A stretch of DNA of 7,559 nucleotides, from the NCBI GenBank assembly GCA_903958915.1, contig CAJBVC010000481.1, positions 1 to 7,559 of the forward strand. Direction: 5' to 3'. Positions within the stretch are counted from its first letter, which is position 1, and each line of letters begins with the position of its first letter. The notes beneath the pieces were generated by a model. That model had not been told where the DNA came from. It saw only the letters and a list, made by a program, of their open reading frames with translations, and made no database searches. The position numbers were made by a program, and so were the translations under genes. Positions 7,120 to 7,559 of this stretch are shown here, one piece after another. The DNA is from an uncultured beta proteobacterium. GTDB lineage: Bacteria > Pseudomonadota > Gammaproteobacteria > Burkholderiales > Burkholderiaceae_C.

Positions 7120-7152
7120 CGGCAGCATCTCTGCATTTGCCATTCACAGATG

Positions 7153-7175
7153 CGAAGTCTTTGCCGGAGACTTCG
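7153..7175. repeat. Perfect 8-bp hairpin inside the right end module
   Basis: CGAAGTCT (7153-7160) and AGACTTCG (7168-7175) form a perfect stem with a 7-nt loop, TTGCCGG. No T-run follows, so it is only a weak candidate for a terminator of the rit operon. It could instead be an accessory recombinase or host-factor site. The left module has a smaller hairpin (ACCTG/CAGGT, 3805-3809/3817-3821), also with a 7-nt loop but in a different position. Confidence 0.55.
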
Positions 7176-7177
7176 AT

Positions 7178-7204
7178 CTATACATAACAAGGCCCTGTAC
7201 ATAA
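7178..7204 (-). repeat. Right terminal inverted repeat (27 bp)
   Basis: Reverse complement of the left repeat at 3745-3771 with 23 of 27 matches. It reads CTATACATAA, ten bases, then TACATAA at the outer edge. The flanking base after 7204 starts CAGCCC, also present before 3719. This defines the right boundary of the element. Confidence 0.85.
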
Positions 7205-7210
7205 CAGCCC
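7205..7210. repeat. Right copy of 6-bp flanking direct repeat CAGCCC
   Basis: It directly follows the outermost TACATAA of the element and matches 3713-3718 in the same orientation. It is a candidate crossover or target-site sequence. Confidence 0.4.
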
Positions 7211-7427
7211 AGTGCCGCCAGACAAAATTCCCTGAAGCAGGCATTCAAAGTTGGATGTCGGGAACGGAGTCGAGCGTAGACCGGCAGTGCAGCGGAAGCC
7301 GGTATTGGCGAATGGCAGGCTTCTGCCGGTCCAACACACAAGCGGCAGGAATCTGTTCGCGAAACTCGTATCGAGCTCCGAAGTTCGGCACACGACTTCT
7401 TTGGCGTCCCTGTCCTCACGAGCAGCG
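7211..7427. other. Non-coding stretch right of the element
   Basis: Open frames exist on both strands, but none has a good start, a ribosome binding site or recognisable protein character. An inverted repeat GACCGGCAG (7279-7287) / CTGCCGGTC (7323-7331), with inner AAGCC/GGCTT (7296-7300/7318-7322), could fold into an imperfect stem. It may be an intergenic repeat of the host or part of the decayed gene to the right. Confidence 0.4.
7279..7331. repeat. Imperfect stem-loop GACCGGCAG...CTGCCGGTC
   Basis: Perfect 9-bp outer arms are followed on one side by an unpaired bulge of about 8 nt and then a 5-bp inner stem (AAGCC/GGCTT). It is considered a structured intergenic element of unknown role; an integron attC site was tested and rejected. 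Confidence 0.4.
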
Positions 7428-7559
7428 TCAACTCACTGAGCGCTTCTTGATCTCATGCATTGCGGCATCAGCTTCCATGAGCATCTAATCGGGATCAAGG
7501 TCACCACCGAAAAACAGCTTCGCGCTAACGCTGGCCGAACCGTGATGATGGATACTGTC
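7428..7559 (-). pseudogene. C-terminal remnant of a GGDEF (diguanylate cyclase) gene, truncated by the window
   Basis: Read on the minus strand from the window edge, 24 codons give ...GSASVSAKLFFGGDLDPD, then an in-frame TAG (7485-7487), then MLMEADAAMHEIKKRSVS and TGA (7428-7430). This resembles the end of GGDEF domains, which typically read (V)SIGVALF..., a short spacer, LL..ADAAMY.AK. GGDEF proteins make cyclic di-GMP. A single G-to-T change (GAG to TAG) would explain the stop. The usual Gly of SIG is Ser here and the usual Tyr of AMY is His, which also points to decay. The GGDEF motif itself would lie outside the window, so the assignment rests on about 40 residues. Confidence 0.5.

Larger units (their letters stand above)
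3719..7204 (+). mobile_element. Recombinase-In-Trio (RIT) element, apparently intact
   Basis: Three consecutive genes on one strand encode three different tyrosine recombinases of 417, 324 and 336 residues. Their start and stop codons overlap and inverted terminal repeats enclose them. This gene order and size pattern is the hallmark of RIT elements, which carry no other cargo. All three proteins keep the Arg, Lys, HxxR, His and Tyr residues, so the element looks potentially active. The right end is well defined at 7204. The left end is either 3745 (start of the matching 27-bp terminal repeat) or 3719 (outermost motif, supported by CAGCCC on both sides). The element lies between the lipoprotein gene and a decayed minus-strand gene and breaks neither visible reading frame. 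How RIT elements move is not well understood. Confidence 0.85.

Noticed and set aside
7279..7335. Integron attC-like site (GTCCAAC at 7329-7335 fits RYYYAAC and a stem is present)
   Set aside because: The motif lies at the wrong end for that stem, the partner GTTRRRY is absent from the opposite arm, and no cassette structure or integron integrase is nearby; the three recombinases are RIT type.
7144..7488. Overlapping small open frames on both strands right of ritC
   Set aside because: They lack ribosome binding sites and recognisable protein features, run through the element end and terminal repeat, and contradict each other across frames.

Overview
The window looks like a stretch of betaproteobacterial chromosome, probably Burkholderiales. 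This is inferred from the mid-to-high GC content, the style of the large lipoprotein (tandem WWNPAESGRG repeats) and the type of transposable element; no ribosomal or other taxonomic marker is present. It holds one large host gene, one complete mobile element, and a decayed gene fragment at the right edge.

Region by region: (i) 1-231 is a gene-free leader. (ii) 232-3564 encodes a 1110-residue predicted lipoprotein. It has a lipobox signal peptide, two near-identical ~107-residue repeats, a beta-rich linker and a zincin-like region with HELVH plus a downstream Glu. (iii) 3565-3718 is a short intergenic spacer with a small near-palindrome. (iv) About 3719-7204 is a Recombinase-In-Trio (RIT) element: three consecutive, overlapping genes for three different tyrosine recombinases (ritA, ritB, ritC), all on the + strand and all with intact R-K-HxxR-H-Y residues. 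Matching inverted terminal modules enclose them. (v) 7205-7427 is non-coding. (vi) 7428-7559 on the minus strand reads as the C-terminal end of a GGDEF (diguanylate cyclase) protein with an in-frame TAG, so probably a pseudogene.

The most interesting part is the pair of element ends. Each end is a ~95-bp module with three copies of one heptamer, TTATGTA: an outer copy, a second 17 bp further in, and an inverted third copy 57-58 bp beyond that. The two ends mirror each other almost exactly in spacing, although the sequence between the motifs is largely not conserved. The left end carries an extra pair of heptamers that makes two overlapping palindromes. A 6-bp direct repeat, CAGCCC, lies immediately outside the outermost motifs (3713-3718 and 7205-7210), which fits a tyrosine-recombinase crossover or target duplication. 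The trio probably acts as one transcribed and translationally coupled unit that recognises these motif arrays. A candidate promoter overlaps the inner left motif, suggesting self-regulation.

RIT elements are a known class, so the element itself is not a new system. The layout of its ends, the putative boundary sequences and the double N-terminal module of RitA are the parts worth a second look.
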